Source: an uncultured Flavobacteriales bacterium (GTDB lineage Bacteria; Bacteroidota; Bacteroidia; Flavobacteriales_G; Salibacteraceae). From it: a stretch of DNA of 64,000 bases. How positions within the stretch are numbered: the first letter of the stretch is position 1; each line of letters opens with the position of its first letter. The notes beneath the pieces are model-generated. The model saw nothing but the letters and a program-made list of their open reading frames with translations. It had not been told where the DNA came from and did not search any database. A program made the translations under genes and the position numbers. This document shows, piece after piece, positions 44,409-54,441 of this stretch. The stretch spans positions 1-64,000 of the forward strand of contig CAJXZP010000011.1 in NCBI GenBank assembly GCA_913062955.1. The letters run 5' to 3'.

Positions 44409-44436
44409 TAAAAGGCGCTTTAGGGTGCCTTTTTTA
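44409..44436 (+). terminator. Terminator after the second DUF4136 gene
   Basis: AAAAGGCGC / GTGCCTTTT stem with small mismatches, then T residues. It touches the stop codon of the convergent membrane-protein gene and may serve both. Confidence 0.75.
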
Positions 44437-45738
44437 ATGAAAGAAAATGTATCCAACCACAATGGCTGCAATTATCCCACCCAAATCAGCGAGTAACCCC
44501 GCTTGTACGGTATAGCGAGTTTTCTTGATGTTAACGGCACCGTAATATACCGCAATGGTATAAAATGTAGTTTCGGTGGATCCTTGAAAAATGGATGCCA
44601 TTTTAGAAACAAAATGATCGGCTCCGCGGTAGCCTAATTCCATAGAATCGTAATGTTGATAGGTTTCTAACATCATTCCTCGAGCTCCCGAACCACTCAA
44701 TGGTTTCATGAAAGCCGTAGGTAAGGCAGGTACAAAATCGGTGTTTATACCTAATAAGCCAACAAACCATCCTAAACCGTCTACCACATAATCTAAGGTG
44801 CCCGAAGCTCTGAAAACGCCAATGGCCACTAACATTCCTACTAAATATGGTATGATGGATACGGTCGTTTTAAACCCATCTTTAGCTCCTTCTATAAAGG
44901 ATTCATAGACATTCACTTTGTTCTTAAATGCCAGTAAAAAGAAGGAAACGATAATGGCGAGTAAAATAAAATTACCCACTACCGAAGTCACGCTTTCTAA
45001 TTGATGTTTGGGGAGTTGCATTAAGCCATAAACAGCCGCAAAAATGACTCCAGTGATGGCAACTAAATAGGTGGCAATTCCGTTTTTTATTAGGTTGATC
45101 TTTTGGTAAATGGAAACGGTAATTAATCCAATTAAGGTAGCTATATAGGTCGCAATCAGAATTGGAATAAAAACATCGGTTGGACTAGCCGCTCCGGCCT
45201 GTGCTCGGTAGGCCATTACGCTTATAGGTATAATGGTTAAACCAGATGTGTTTAATACCAAAAACATAATCATTGGGTTCGAGGCCGTATCTTTTTGGGT
45301 GTTTAATTCTTGTAACCCATTCATCGCTTTCAAACCCATTGGGGTGGCTGAATTATCCAGACCTAACATGTTGGCGGCAAAATTCATCATGATACTTCCG
45401 TTTACCGGATGATTTGCAGGTATTTCAGGAAATAACTTTCTAAAAAATGGATCGACCCAATTACTTAGTTTTTGTACGGCTCCACCATCTTCACCAATTC
45501 GCATAAAACCCAACCAAAGGGTCATAATCCCCATTAAATACAATACTATGCTAATTGAAGCTTCGGCCATATCGAAGGTGCTTTGTACCATATCAGAGAA
45601 AACGTGTAAGTCTACTTCCGTGAAAACGACCCCAAGAGAAGCTTCAAAGAAATCTCTGAAAAAATATCCAACAACACGAAGAATTGCGACTAAGAAGCCG
45701 ATCACGAAAAAGCCAATAAAAATGTAATTTAAAACCAC
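44434..45738 (-). CDS. Nucleoside-recognition (Gate) membrane protein, SpmA-SpmB fusion
   Basis: 434 residues starting at GTG. The N-terminal half matches SpmA (WLGFMRIGEDGGAVQKLSNW, MNFAANMLGLDNSATPMGLKAM), the C-terminal half SpmB (FKTTVSIIPYLVGMLVAIGVF, PTAFMKPLSGSGARGMM, QGSTETTFYTIAVYYG). Each half has four to five helices of the Gate fold. In Bacillus the two are separate proteins affecting spore dehydration. Here they are one chain in a non-spore-former, so a general transport role is likely but unproven. A 10-bp inverted repeat lies upstream. Confidence 0.9.
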   Translation of the reverse strand: MVLNYIFIGFFVIGFLVAILRVVGYFFRDFFEASLGVVFTEVDLHVFSDMVQSTFDMAEASISIVLYLMGIMTLWLGFMRIGEDGGAVQKLSNWVDPFFRKLFPEIPANHPVNGSIMMNFAANMLGLDNSATPMGLKAMNGLQELNTQKDTASNPMIMFLVLNTSGLTIIPISVMAYRAQAGAASPTDVFIPILIATYIATLIGLITVSIYQKINLIKNGIATYLVAITGVIFAAVYGLMQLPKHQLESVTSVVGNFILLAIIVSFFLLAFKNKVNVYESFIEGAKDGFKTTVSIIPYLVGMLVAIGVFRASGTLDYVVDGLGWFVGLLGINTDFVPALPTAFMKPLSGSGARGMMLETYQHYDSMELGYRGADHFVSKMASIFQGSTETTFYTIAVYYGAVNIKKTRYTVQAGLLADLGGIIAAIVVGYIFFH

Positions 45739-46086
45739 AGAAAATGCATTTGATTTGTCCGAGCAAGGTATATGGAATTCGGTGTTTTTTTTGAGTTTGC
45801 TATTCCTAATATTAACACAGGTATATTAGGAACTTAGTTAATTTCTCCTCTTCTTCCCCTAAAGTTAATAGGCCACTTAGCCCGTATTTGTGCTTCTCTA
45901 TTCGTGCAAGGATACTACAGATATTTGGAATGGTTTTTAATCAAAATCAATGGTAGTCCCCTAAAAGGGGTGTACATAATATTTAGCCTAGTATACTAAT
46001 TGTGGTGTAAAATTATTTGTGAAAAATGTTCCTGTAGTTTTGTTATAATTATCTTTACACCCTATTTACCAATCCCTTATTTAGTT
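45739..46086. other. Gene-free region between divergent genes
   Basis: Holds the inverted repeat at 45803-45832 and a short CCCCT / AGGGG hairpin near 45958-45971. Otherwise AT-rich with no gene seen. Promoters for both flanking genes should lie here but none matches TAnnTTTG exactly. Confidence 0.5.
45803..45832. promoter_or_regulatory. Perfect 10-bp inverted repeat, possible operator
   Basis: TTCCTAATAT and ATATTAGGAA, separated by 10 nt, 65-94 nt upstream of the GTG of the SpmA-SpmB fusion gene. The symmetry fits a dimeric regulator site, or a hairpin. Confidence 0.45.
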
Positions 46087-46557
46087 ATGATGATGAAGAA
46101 CTTAAATTTCCTTGCAATTCTGGTTATTGGAACTTTTACTTTTTTAAGTTTCCAAGGATGTGATAAGGATAAAGATGAAATTATTGAAGATATAACCCCT
46201 GAGATTTCCTGTAAATTAAGTGGTGTAGAATGGGAAACCAACGTTGCAGCAGGGCTAACGAGTTCTATCGTGGCTATTACTGCCACTAAAGGGAAAGAAG
46301 TTATCCTATTGTCAATTCCAGCTAAAGAGGTGGGTGATTACCCGATCGATATTATTACTACCAATGCCAGTTATACCCCCATTATTGATAGTATTTCAAA
46401 TACGTATTTAGCTTTTGAGGGAGAAGTGAAAATAACGAGTATTAATACCTTAAGAACTCAGATTCAAGGGAGTTTTAATTTTAAAGCAGCCAATGCAACT
46501 ACTTTAGATACCATCCATATTACGGAGGGTGTGTTAAAGAATATTCCAATGAAATAA
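46087..46557 (+). CDS. DUF6252-like lipoprotein
   Basis: 156 residues from the first of three consecutive ATG codons at 46087. Lipoprotein signal LNFLAILVIGTFTFLSFQGC, short acidic linker, then one beta domain: ISCKLSGVEWETNVAAG, KEVILLSIPAKEVGDYPID and IQGSFNFKAANATTLDTIHIT. This 'modify before function' layout (substrate-like NGVEW segment near the start) matches DUF6252, a Bacteroidota lipoprotein family of unknown role. Convergent with tsaC/sua5. Confidence 0.7.
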   Translation: MMMKNLNFLAILVIGTFTFLSFQGCDKDKDEIIEDITPEISCKLSGVEWETNVAAGLTSSIVAITATKGKEVILLSIPAKEVGDYPIDIITTNASYTPIIDSISNTYLAFEGEVKITSINTLRTQIQGSFNFKAANATTLDTIHITEGVLKNIPMK

Positions 46558-46587
46558 AATAGGAGTCTAGTGAGCTTATTTTTAAAC

Positions 46588-47208
46588 CTATACAACTAAT
46601 TCACCTAGTCCTTGTCTTATAATCTCGAAACCTTCATTCTGAACCAATACAATAGTGGAAGGAATATTATTCCCATAACCACCATCAATGACAATATCTA
46701 CTTTGTCCTGAAATCTTTCGTAAATCATATCTGGATCCATGGTGTATTCCAATAGTTCATCTACATCAATAACGGAAGTGGTCACAATGGGATTCCCTAA
46801 CTCTTCCACAATAGCTTGTGGAATTTTATGATCTGGAACACGAATACCTACTTCTTTCTTTTTGGTATTAAAAACTTTGGGTACACTGGTATTTGCTGGG
46901 AGAATAAAAGTAAAAGCCCCCGGTAATGATTTCTTTAATACTCGAAACACGGGATTTGAAATTGGCTTAACAAACGAAGAGAGATGACTTAGATTTTGGC
47001 AAACAATGGAAAGATTGGATTTTTTAGCTGGGGTTCCTTTTATTTGCGCCACACGTTCAATGGCCTTGGGGTTCATAATATCACAACCTACACCATAAAC
47101 AGTATCTGTGGGGAATACGATAACCGCACCATTTTTTAGTGCTTTGGCTATTTCTCCAATAACTTTGGGATCTGGATTTTCTGGATTTACTCGAATATAC
47201 TTGGCCAT
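46588..47208 (-). CDS. L-threonylcarbamoyladenylate synthase (TsaC/Sua5/YciO family)
   Basis: 206 residues: FPTDTVYGVGCDI, the KKSNLSIVC substrate strand, PGAFTFILPA and VGIRVPDH, all of the YrdC-like fold. TsaC/Sua5 makes threonylcarbamoyl-AMP for t6A37 of tRNA. The K-x-S-x-L-S-I segment is closer to the YciO branch, but in Bacteroidota such a protein can be the only copy. Its TACCTTTG promoter box begins only 2-3 nt past the stop of the upstream beta-helix gene. Confidence 0.88.
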   Translation of the reverse strand: MAKYIRVNPENPDPKVIGEIAKALKNGAVIVFPTDTVYGVGCDIMNPKAIERVAQIKGTPAKKSNLSIVCQNLSHLSSFVKPISNPVFRVLKKSLPGAFTFILPANTSVPKVFNTKKKEVGIRVPDHKIPQAIVEELGNPIVTTSVIDVDELLEYTMDPDMIYERFQDKVDIVIDGGYGNNIPSTIVLVQNEGFEIIRQGLGELVV

Positions 47209-47228
47209 GGCACGTTTTTTAGTACCCG

Positions 47229-47236
47229 CAAAGGTA
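47229..47236 (-). promoter_or_regulatory. -7 promoter box of the tsaC/sua5 gene
   Basis: TACCTTTG on the minus strand, exact TAnnTTTG, 21 nt before the ATG, placed in the 30-nt gap after the beta-helix gene. Confidence 0.55.
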
Positions 47237-47238
47237 CC

Positions 47239-48747
47239 CTACTTTTCGTAACAACCTAGATCGGGCAGGTGATCACGGGGATCTCCTTTTAAATCGTTTA
47301 ATAAGGTGTCTGTTAGATAGAGGTTGCCCTTATCAATGGCTCGTGAAGAATCGTTGAGTAAAAAATCATAATTGTAAGGATCAATAAATAAAGGATCATT
47401 TAAATCCGGTTGGGTGGATAAGGGTTTACTTGGGTTTAAAACTATGTTTTCAAACTTCCCTGTTAATCCAGAATCCAAGGTATCCTTTGTTGTTTTTAAA
47501 ACACAATTTTTGAAAAGATATTTGAATGGAGTCGAGGTAGTAGAGTCTGTACTGATCTCTTCGTCTGAAGTACCATAAATAATACAATTTACAAATTCGA
47601 CATCTAAACCACCAGCAACTTCCAGCTGACCTCCCGAAGTAGGTAAATAAAAATAATTACTTAAGAATAAGGATGCGTCACTTCTACTACCGGAAGAATA
47701 ATTGGCTATCGTGGTATGTCGGAAACGATGGGTACCCGCTCCTTGTAGACCTACTAAAACATTCCCTGAATTAGTAATCAATACATTCTCCGCTTGAATA
47801 TTATGATTTCGAACAAGCATGCCCAAGCCCCCACTGTTTTTAATGACGGTATTGTATAGTTTAACCTTGTTGGAAGCCAATTCGGGTACGCCATCCAAAT
47901 AAAATTCTTCGGCTTGAATTCCAATAAATGGATTTTTGATAATAACGTTATTAAACATATGATCGGCCGGTCCCTCATTTAAGATTATCCGATCCCATTG
48001 CCCGGGTAAATCGTCAAACCCAGCTTCTAAACGGGTTCCTTGAAAAACCACTTCATTTCCTAATTCACCCTGTACATTCAAAACGGAACCTCGGTAGGCC
48101 CATAGTCCCGATTGATCGTAAAAGTGTAATTGGGTTCCTGCGGGGATATTTAGAGTAATGGCAGAATCAATCATTAAGAATCCAAAAATTACATGTGGTT
48201 TATCGTTCGGTAAATTAACGGTCGACCCTACAGGGTAATACTCCGGATAATCACTTATATGTGAAATAGGAGGGAGACCATTGATGTATAAATTGGGTTT
48301 GTAGTAATACGCATTTTGCCCCCAAGCCGTTAATGCGAGAGATTGAACATTTCCATTAGTGGTAAATAAAACTTCTTCAATAATAACAAATGGATTGTTT
48401 TGATTGGTTGGATCTATTGTGACTTCTACAAAAACGAACATACTGTCATTTCCTCGAATTTCAATGTCGTTAAACGCCACTCCAGGTTGGCCATTAACAT
48501 TCATTCTAAAATTAGAATTACTTCCTGTTTTTAGTTTGATTTTTGAAATAATGATCGATTCTGGATTCTGGTTGTAAATCAAGAATCTTTTGGTGGTAGA
48601 ACCCAAAGTGGTGAAAACAGTATCAAATTTCAGGGTGTCTGTACTGAAGTTCAATTTATCCGAAGGGTCTTCTGTGAATTTGTTTTTTTTACACGAAATC
48701 ACTAAAAATAGTGACGCCATTAGAAGTATGGAAAGAAAGTTTTTCAT
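47239..48747 (-). CDS. Right-handed beta-helix lipoprotein
   Basis: 502 residues from the ATG at 48747. Lipobox V-I-S-C, then an Ig-like segment (~30-130: TLKFDTVFTTLGSTTKRFLI, the choice-of-anchor style), then a parallel beta-helix (~190-440) with repeated short coils (VFQGTRLEAGFDDLPGQWDR, VELASN-type turns, NTVIKNSGGLGMLVRNHNIQ). Short ending DPRDHLPDLGCYE, common in Bacteroidota 'choice-of-anchor Q' proteins. Such proteins bind or process polysaccharides on the surface. No catalytic residues can be assigned. Confidence 0.82.
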   Translation of the reverse strand: MKNFLSILLMASLFLVISCKKNKFTEDPSDKLNFSTDTLKFDTVFTTLGSTTKRFLIYNQNPESIIISKIKLKTGSNSNFRMNVNGQPGVAFNDIEIRGNDSMFVFVEVTIDPTNQNNPFVIIEEVLFTTNGNVQSLALTAWGQNAYYYKPNLYINGLPPISHISDYPEYYPVGSTVNLPNDKPHVIFGFLMIDSAITLNIPAGTQLHFYDQSGLWAYRGSVLNVQGELGNEVVFQGTRLEAGFDDLPGQWDRIILNEGPADHMFNNVIIKNPFIGIQAEEFYLDGVPELASNKVKLYNTVIKNSGGLGMLVRNHNIQAENVLITNSGNVLVGLQGAGTHRFRHTTIANYSSGSRSDASLFLSNYFYLPTSGGQLEVAGGLDVEFVNCIIYGTSDEEISTDSTTSTPFKYLFKNCVLKTTKDTLDSGLTGKFENIVLNPSKPLSTQPDLNDPLFIDPYNYDFLLNDSSRAIDKGNLYLTDTLLNDLKGDPRDHLPDLGCYEK

Positions 48748-48760
48748 CAATTTTGTGCTG

Positions 48761-48768
48761 CAAATGTA
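48761..48768 (-). promoter_or_regulatory. -7 promoter box of the beta-helix lipoprotein gene
   Basis: TACATTTG on the minus strand, exact TAnnTTTG, 14 nt before the ATG at 48747. It supports that ATG over the TTG at 48750. Confidence 0.6.
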
Positions 48769-48896
48769 ATCAGGGATTCCATACGTTAAAGCATTATAAA
48801 TATTGTTTTTTTTCTAAAATATATGTTGTTCACATTACGCTGTAAATAACTGCACGAAAGATTTTTAATAAAATTCGTATATCTATGGGATTTGAG

Positions 48897-48904
48897 TATA
48901 TTTG
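48897..48904 (+). promoter_or_regulatory. -7 promoter box of rpmE2
   Basis: TATATTTG, exact TAnnTTTG, giving a leader of about 70 nt before the L31 ATG, which is long for this genome and could host ribosomal-protein feedback. Confidence 0.6.
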
Positions 48905-48979
48905 CATCCCCAAAACGGGTTGACTTTACCAATCGCTCAAAGGGTTATTAATAAGAATAGAACATAAAATTTATATAAG

Positions 48980-49237
48980 ATGAAAAAAGACATTCATCCA
49001 AGTGAGTACAGATTAGTAGTGTTTAAAGACATGTCTACTGAAGATACTTTTTTAGGTAAATCAACTACTAATAGTGCAGATACTTTGGTTTGGGAAGATG
49101 GAAATGAATATCCGTTAATAAAACTAGATATTTCTGATAAGTCTCATCCATTTTATACTGGTAAAATGCAATTCGTTGATACTGCAGGTAGAATTGACAA
49201 GTTCAAGAACAAATACGCGAAATTCAATAAGAAATAA
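48980..49237 (+). CDS. rpmE2: 50S ribosomal protein L31 type B
   Basis: 85 residues: [18 protein letters not shown], then [20 protein letters not shown]. There are no Cys, so this is the zinc-free type B form with the internal insertion. In Bacteroidota this is usually the only L31. A single gene between its promoter and a strong terminator, with an unusually long 5' leader. Confidence 0.97.
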   Translation: MKKDIHPSEYRLVVFKDMSTEDTFLGKSTTNSADTLVWEDGNEYPLIKLDISDKSHPFYTGKMQFVDTAGRIDKFKNKYAKFNKK

Positions 49238-49258
49238 GAATTTGCAATCATTTTATTT

Positions 49259-49291
49259 AAAAGCTCCTTTCGAAAGATTGGAGCTTTTTTT
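49259..49291 (+). terminator. Terminator of rpmE2
   Basis: AAAGCTCC / GGAGCTTT stem, inner TTTCGAAA palindrome in the loop, then seven T. Confidence 0.85.
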
Positions 49292-49351
49292 ATGCATCAT
49301 AAATTGATAGGATTTGATTAGTATTTTACATTTCAAATCTATTTGCTGTAC

Positions 49352-49359
49352 TACATTTG
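49352..49359 (+). promoter_or_regulatory. -7 promoter box of the GlmU-like gene
   Basis: TACATTTG, exact TAnnTTTG, 16 nt before the ATG at 49375. It overlaps the upstream TTG at 49357, ruling that codon out as the start. Confidence 0.6.
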
Positions 49360-49374
49360 GAAAAAAGTAAACAC

Positions 49375-50565
49375 ATGAACATTATTTTATTCGATGGGGA
49401 AGTAAGATCACAACTTTTACCTTTAACATATACACGCCCAGTAGGGAATCTTCGTATCGGAATTTTAACTATTAATGAGAAATGGGAGCGAACACTAAAT
49501 GCATCGGTATCTTATAAAACGGAAGAGTATTTAACTCCTAAATTTCCAATGATTGTGTCCTCTGAAAATATTTTAATTCATGGAGGGCTTTGTCCGGACG
49601 GAAAGGTAGAAGGTGAAATTGAAAAATTAAAACTGGGTGAACGTTTAGTTTTTGAAGAAAAAATTATTGCGGTACACATAGCTGAAAATGATATGGGTAA
49701 TTTCTTTGAAGGAAGTTATTCCTTTACCAAGGATGTGATTTATACGGATTCCATATTAATAATTGAGCACCCGTGGGATTTATTTGCAAAGAATGCAGAA
49801 GCTTTGGAAATTGACTTTGCCAGGATAACTAATGGACGTGAATCTCAACCCATTTCTTCCACAAATACCTTAATAGGTAACCGTGTTTTCTTGGAAGAAG
49901 GAGCAATAGTAGAAGGCGCCATTTTGAATTCTAAGTCGGGACCTATATATGTAGGGAAAGAGGCGGAAATTATGGAAGGCTGTTTGGTGAGAGGAGGATT
50001 GGCACTTTGCGAACACGCAGGATTGAAAATGGGTGCTAAAATATATGGGGCGACTACAGTTGGTCCGCATAGTAAAGCTGGTGGAGAGGTAAATAACTCT
50101 ATTATTTACGCATACTCTAACAAAGGGCATGATGGCTTTATTGGAAATACGGTTATTGGGGAGTGGTGTAATTTGGGGGCAGATACCAATACGTCAAATC
50201 TTAAAAATAACTACGCTAAAGTAAGGGTATGGGAGTATGATTCGGGTAGATTTGCCGATACCGGATTGCAGTTTTGTGGATTAATAATGGGTGATCATTC
50301 AAAATCGGGAATTAACACCATGTTTAATACCGGTACTGTTATAGGGGTCAGTGCCAATGTTTTTGGAGGTGGATTCCCAAGAAATTTCATCCCTTCATTT
50401 TCGTGGGGCGGAGCTTCCGGAATGATTGAATTTAGATATAACAAAGCAGCAGAAGTGGCGCAAGCCATGATGGGGCGAAGAGGTTTATCTTATGATGAGG
50501 TAGAAGAAGGAATAGTGAAAACTGTTTTTGACAATACTGCCATTTATCGTAAGAACTTAAAATAA
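49375..50565 (+). CDS. GlmU-like sugar nucleotidyltransferase
   Basis: 396 residues from the ATG at 49375. The N-terminus MNIILFDGEVRSQLLPLTYTRPVGNLRIGI is the Bacteroidota 'GlmU family' start, in which the usual GxGxRL-x-P-x-x-x-KP nucleotidyltransferase loop is replaced. The C-terminal ~200 residues are a left-handed beta-helix acyltransferase-like domain (GPIYVGKEAEIMEGCLVRGG, HDGFIGNTVIGEWCNLGADT). Probably binds a sugar-1-phosphate. UDP-GlcNAc synthesis is possible but canonical GlmU residues are not all present. Single gene. Confidence 0.82.
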   Translation: MNIILFDGEVRSQLLPLTYTRPVGNLRIGILTINEKWERTLNASVSYKTEEYLTPKFPMIVSSENILIHGGLCPDGKVEGEIEKLKLGERLVFEEKIIAVHIAENDMGNFFEGSYSFTKDVIYTDSILIIEHPWDLFAKNAEALEIDFARITNGRESQPISSTNTLIGNRVFLEEGAIVEGAILNSKSGPIYVGKEAEIMEGCLVRGGLALCEHAGLKMGAKIYGATTVGPHSKAGGEVNNSIIYAYSNKGHDGFIGNTVIGEWCNLGADTNTSNLKNNYAKVRVWEYDSGRFADTGLQFCGLIMGDHSKSGINTMFNTGTVIGVSANVFGGGFPRNFIPSFSWGGASGMIEFRYNKAAEVAQAMMGRRGLSYDEVEEGIVKTVFDNTAIYRKNLK

Positions 50566-50682
50566 GTCGGACATAATTTCCGATAAAAGTGACGTAGTGG
50601 TATCCAAAATGAAATGGCATTACAATTGACTTTTGGCAAACCAGAATCTTGTAAGAAGATTGCATACTTAAAGTAGACACAA

Positions 50683-53145
50683 ATGAATTTAGATATATTA
50701 GGATTGAGTGGCGTAATTGATCAGGACACCGAGTTTATTCCATTGTTTTCGAAAGATGACGAGAACCGAATGAACAATGAAGAAGTACCTGAATCATTAC
50801 CGTTACTTCCATTAAGAAATAATGTTTTGTTTCCTGGGGTAGTTATTCCAATTACCGTAGGAAGAGACATGTCCATAAAGTTAATTGAGGATGTTATGCA
50901 ATCCACCAAAACCATTGGTGTGGTCGCTCAAAAAGATCCGAAGACCGAAAACCCAACACCAGAAGACTTAAATGAAATTGGTACGGTAGCTCGAATAATT
51001 AAAATGTTGAAAATGCCCGATGGGAGTAAAACAGTTATTATTCAAGGTCAACGTAGATTTCAAATTACAGAAATGGTTCAGACCGAACCCTATTTTGTTG
51101 CAAATGTAGATGCCTTACCTAAAGAAGAAATTATTGAAGATAAAAGGTTTAGTGCCTTAATTGAATCGATAAAAGATTTGGCAAATCGTATTATTCATGA
51201 ATCACCAAATATTCCATCGGAGGCTTCTGTAGCCATTAAAAACATCGAAAGCCCGTCTTTCTTGGTGAATTTTATTGCGAGTAACTTAGATAGACCTGTG
51301 GATATTAAACAAGGACTTCTGTCTACATTAGATCTTGTAAAACGTGCGGAAAAGCTATTGGAAATCTTAACGGAAGAGCATCAAATTCTTGAATTAAAGA
51401 ATGATATTCAAAGTAAGGTCAAGGTAGATATTGACAAACAACAACGGGAGTATTTCTTGAACCAACAAATGCGTCAAATTCAAGAAGAATTAGGTGGCAA
51501 TCCAGTAGATCAAGAATTACAGGAATTTAAAAAACGTGTCAAAACGAAAAAACTTCCAAAAAACGTAAAGGAGACCATCGAAAAGGAGTTATCTAAATTG
51601 GAAAGGTTAAATCCATCTGGGGTGGAGTATTCGGTTCAATCCAATTACATTGATACCATTTTAGAATTACCATGGGGTGAATTTACAAAAGATAACTTCG
51701 ATTTAAAACGTGCCACAAAAGTTTTAGATGAAGATCATTTCGGTTTGGAGAAAGTAAAAGAGAGAATCTTGGAGCATTTGGCCGTCCTGAAAATTAAGAA
51801 GGACATGAAAGCGCCTATTCTTTGTTTGGCAGGACCTCCGGGAGTTGGTAAAACCTCATTAGGGAAAAGTATCGCAAAGGCTTTAGACAGAAAATATGTT
51901 CGTATGTCCTTGGGTGGTTTACGGGATGAGGCCGAAATTAGAGGGCATCGTAAAACCTATATCGGTGCAATGCCCGGACGAGTTATTCAAAGTTTAAAGA
52001 AAGCAGGTTCTTCAAATCCAGTATTTATTTTGGATGAAATTGATAAGGTTGGACATAGTGCGCAGGGAGATCCATCTTCCGCTTTATTGGAGGTATTAGA
52101 CCCCGAGCAAAATTCATCTTTTTACGACAATTTTGTGGAAATGGATTATGATTTGTCTAAGGTCATGTTTATTGCCACAGCGAATAACTTGGCTGATATT
52201 CAACCTGCATTGCGTGATCGTTTAGAGATTATTGAAGTAAGTGGATACACGGTAGAAGAGAAATCGCAAATTGCTAAAAAGCATTTGATACCCAAGCAAC
52301 TGAAAGAACACGGTATTACCAAAGCCCAATTCCAAGCGCCAAATAAAACGATTGTGAAATTGGTGGAAGAATATACCAGAGAGTCGGGTGTACGTAATTT
52401 GGAAAAGCGCATTACTAAGTTGATTCGCCAAACGGCCAAGCATATTGCTTTGGAAGAGGAATATGATACAGAGGTTAAGCCAGATCACTTAAAAGGAATT
52501 ATTGGTCCTGGACACGCTCGTAATAAATACGAAGGAAATGAGATCGCTGGTGTCGTAACGGGATTGGCTTGGACTTCCGTTGGTGGGGATATTTTGTTTA
52601 TTGAAACTTCTATTACTCCGGGGAAAGGTCTGATCACTTTAACGGGGCAATTGGGGAGTGTGATGAAAGAATCGGCTACCGTAGCCATGCAATACTTGAA
52701 AGCACATGCAGCAGACTTAGGTTTAGAAGCCAGTATTTTTGAAAAATGGAATGTGCATTTACACGTGCCTGCAGGAGCTATTCCCAAGGATGGACCATCG
52801 GCAGGTATTACTATTTTTACGGCTTTAGCTTCTTTGTTTACCCAAAGAAAGGTGAGAAATAAAATGGCCATGACCGGTGAAATTACTTTGAGAGGTAAGG
52901 TTTTACCCGTTGGAGGAATTAAAGAGAAAATACTAGCTGCGAAAAGAGCGAATATTACCACTATTATGTTATGTGAAGATAACCGTCAGGATATTGAAGA
53001 TATTGATGAAAAATACTTGAAAGGTTTAACCTTCCATTTTGTGGAAGAAATGAAGCAAGTTATGGACTTTGCTTTATTAAATACTAAAGTGAAGAATCCA
53101 ATTCAAATCGTGAAGAAGGAAGAGAAAAAAGAAGAAAAGAAATAA
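50683..53145 (+). CDS. lon: ATP-dependent protease La (Lon)
   Basis: 820 residues. LON substrate domain (~38-240: [18 protein letters not shown]), helical linker with [23 protein letters not shown]+ with Walker A GPPGVGKT (384-391) and Walker [13 protein letters not shown], then the protease domain with catalytic Ser in [10 protein letters not shown] and Lys in [13 protein letters not shown]. Degrades misfolded and short-lived regulatory proteins. The Lys/Glu tail ([10 protein letters not shown]) is typical of Flavobacteriales Lon. A terminator follows. Confidence 0.98.
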   Translation: MNLDILGLSGVIDQDTEFIPLFSKDDENRMNNEEVPESLPLLPLRNNVLFPGVVIPITVGRDMSIKLIEDVMQSTKTIGVVAQKDPKTENPTPEDLNEIGTVARIIKMLKMPDGSKTVIIQGQRRFQITEMVQTEPYFVANVDALPKEEIIEDKRFSALIESIKDLANRIIHESPNIPSEASVAIKNIESPSFLVNFIASNLDRPVDIKQGLLSTLDLVKRAEKLLEILTEEHQILELKNDIQSKVKVDIDKQQREYFLNQQMRQIQEELGGNPVDQELQEFKKRVKTKKLPKNVKETIEKELSKLERLNPSGVEYSVQSNYIDTILELPWGEFTKDNFDLKRATKVLDEDHFGLEKVKERILEHLAVLKIKKDMKAPILCLAGPPGVGKTSLGKSIAKALDRKYVRMSLGGLRDEAEIRGHRKTYIGAMPGRVIQSLKKAGSSNPVFILDEIDKVGHSAQGDPSSALLEVLDPEQNSSFYDNFVEMDYDLSKVMFIATANNLADIQPALRDRLEIIEVSGYTVEEKSQIAKKHLIPKQLKEHGITKAQFQAPNKTIVKLVEEYTRESGVRNLEKRITKLIRQTAKHIALEEEYDTEVKPDHLKGIIGPGHARNKYEGNEIAGVVTGLAWTSVGGDILFIETSITPGKGLITLTGQLGSVMKESATVAMQYLKAHAADLGLEASIFEKWNVHLHVPAGAIPKDGPSAGITIFTALASLFTQRKVRNKMAMTGEITLRGKVLPVGGIKEKILAAKRANITTIMLCEDNRQDIEDIDEKYLKGLTFHFVEEMKQVMDFALLNTKVKNPIQIVKKEEKKEEKK

Positions 53146-53172
53146 AATAGGGATAGGTTTTATTGAACGAAA

Positions 53173-53207
53173 TAAGCGGAGAAGGTGATTTCTCCGCTTT
53201 CTTTTTG
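53173..53207 (+). terminator. Terminator of lon
   Basis: AAGCGGAGAA / TTCTCCGCTT stem with a GGTGAT loop, then TCTTTTT. Confidence 0.9.
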
Positions 53208-53222
53208 CTTTAAACTTTTTTT

Positions 53223-54251
53223 CTAAAACAATCCTTTCAATGTTTCCAATAACTGGTCATACATAGCATCACTAATGTCTAAATGGGTAACCATTCGAAG
53301 TTTTCCAGGTCCCATACTTGAAATCAGAATACCTTGATCTTTTAGTTTTTGGGTAATGATCGTATCTTCAAAACCCTGCTTTGGTTCGAAAATAACAATG
53401 TTGGTTTGTACCGGAATGACTGATTTGACCCAATGCAGGGAAAGTAAAGTTTCTTCAATGGTTTTGGCATTTGCATGATCCTCAGCCAAACGATCTACAT
53501 GGTGATCCAAGGCGTAAATACCTGCGGCAGCTAGAAATCCTGCTTGTCGCATTCCGCCACCAAAAGCTTTTCGGTAACGTAAGCCCATATGAATATCTTT
53601 TTTAGAACCTAATAACAAGGACCCTACTGGAGCTCCTAAGCCTTTTGACAAACAAATCGAAATGGTATCGAAAATTGAACCGTAATCTTCCGGAGATTGT
53701 TTGCGGGCTACTAAGGCGTTAAACAGCCGTGCACCATCTAAATGGAAATCTAATTTATGGGTATCACATACCTGTTTAATTTCCCGTAGTGGTTCTAAAT
53801 CCCAGGTAGTTCCTCCTCCCTTATTACAGGTGTTTTCGGTAGATACCATTCGAGAAATCGGTTTGTGAATATCATCTGGGTATATAAATGACGCCACATC
53901 CTTTGCCGTGAATTGGCCTGATAACGTAGGGATGAGACTCGTAGAACATCCTGCGTTCAATCCAATGCCTCCACCTTCATATTGGTAAATATGAGAATAA
54001 GCATCACATATAATATCTTCTCCTGGTTGGGTATGAATTTTAATCGCAATTTGATTAGACATCGTTCCAGAAGGAACAAATAGAGCTGCTTCCATACCAA
54101 ACATGTGGGCTGCCTTTTCTTCCAAAGCGTTAATGGTTGGGTCTTCACCAAAAACATCATCTCCTACATGTGCTTCAAACATAGCTTCCATCATTGGAGG
54201 AGTTGGCTTAGTTACGGTGTCACTTCTTAAGTCGATCTGTTGCTTTTTCAT
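53223..54251 (-). CDS. Low-specificity L-threonine aldolase
   Basis: 342 residues from the ATG at 54251 ([16 protein letters not shown]). The frame stays open for 60 further codons, but that part has no family match and runs into the typA promoter. PLP-binding Lys in [17 protein letters not shown], with [10 protein letters not shown] and the glycine-rich [13 protein letters not shown]. It splits threonine to glycine and acetaldehyde. Divergent from typA, convergent with lon. Confidence 0.93.
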   Translation of the reverse strand: MKKQQIDLRSDTVTKPTPPMMEAMFEAHVGDDVFGEDPTINALEEKAAHMFGMEAALFVPSGTMSNQIAIKIHTQPGEDIICDAYSHIYQYEGGGIGLNAGCSTSLIPTLSGQFTAKDVASFIYPDDIHKPISRMVSTENTCNKGGGTTWDLEPLREIKQVCDTHKLDFHLDGARLFNALVARKQSPEDYGSIFDTISICLSKGLGAPVGSLLLGSKKDIHMGLRYRKAFGGGMRQAGFLAAAGIYALDHHVDRLAEDHANAKTIEETLLSLHWVKSVIPVQTNIVIFEPKQGFEDTIITQKLKDQGILISSMGPGKLRMVTHLDISDAMYDQLLETLKGLF

Positions 54252-54415
54252 AGGATAAAATTGAGGGTGCGAAATTACCTTTTTAGGAACAATTTGAACT
54301 AGAATAAGGGCAAAACTGATCCGCCAATATGGATAATTGATATACAAACTATTAGCCGTGAATTCGTTCATGAATGAATAAGCCCAAATTAATCTGAATA
54401 ATCCGTTTTTAATAG

Positions 54416-54423
54416 TACTTTTG
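54416..54423 (+). promoter_or_regulatory. -7 promoter box of typA
   Basis: TACTTTTG, exact TAnnTTTG, 19 nt before the typA ATG. Confidence 0.6.
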
Positions 54424-54441
54424 CCGCTCAAAATTTAAAGA

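Noticed and set aside
52485-52961. 158-codon frame antisense to lon
   Set aside because: Lies wholly within lon, whose protease domain is well conserved; the frame is a shadow with no feature of its own.
54252-54431. N-terminal extension of threonine aldolase
   Set aside because: The 60 extra codons have no family match and cover the typA promoter; the family start is the [12 protein letters not shown] site.
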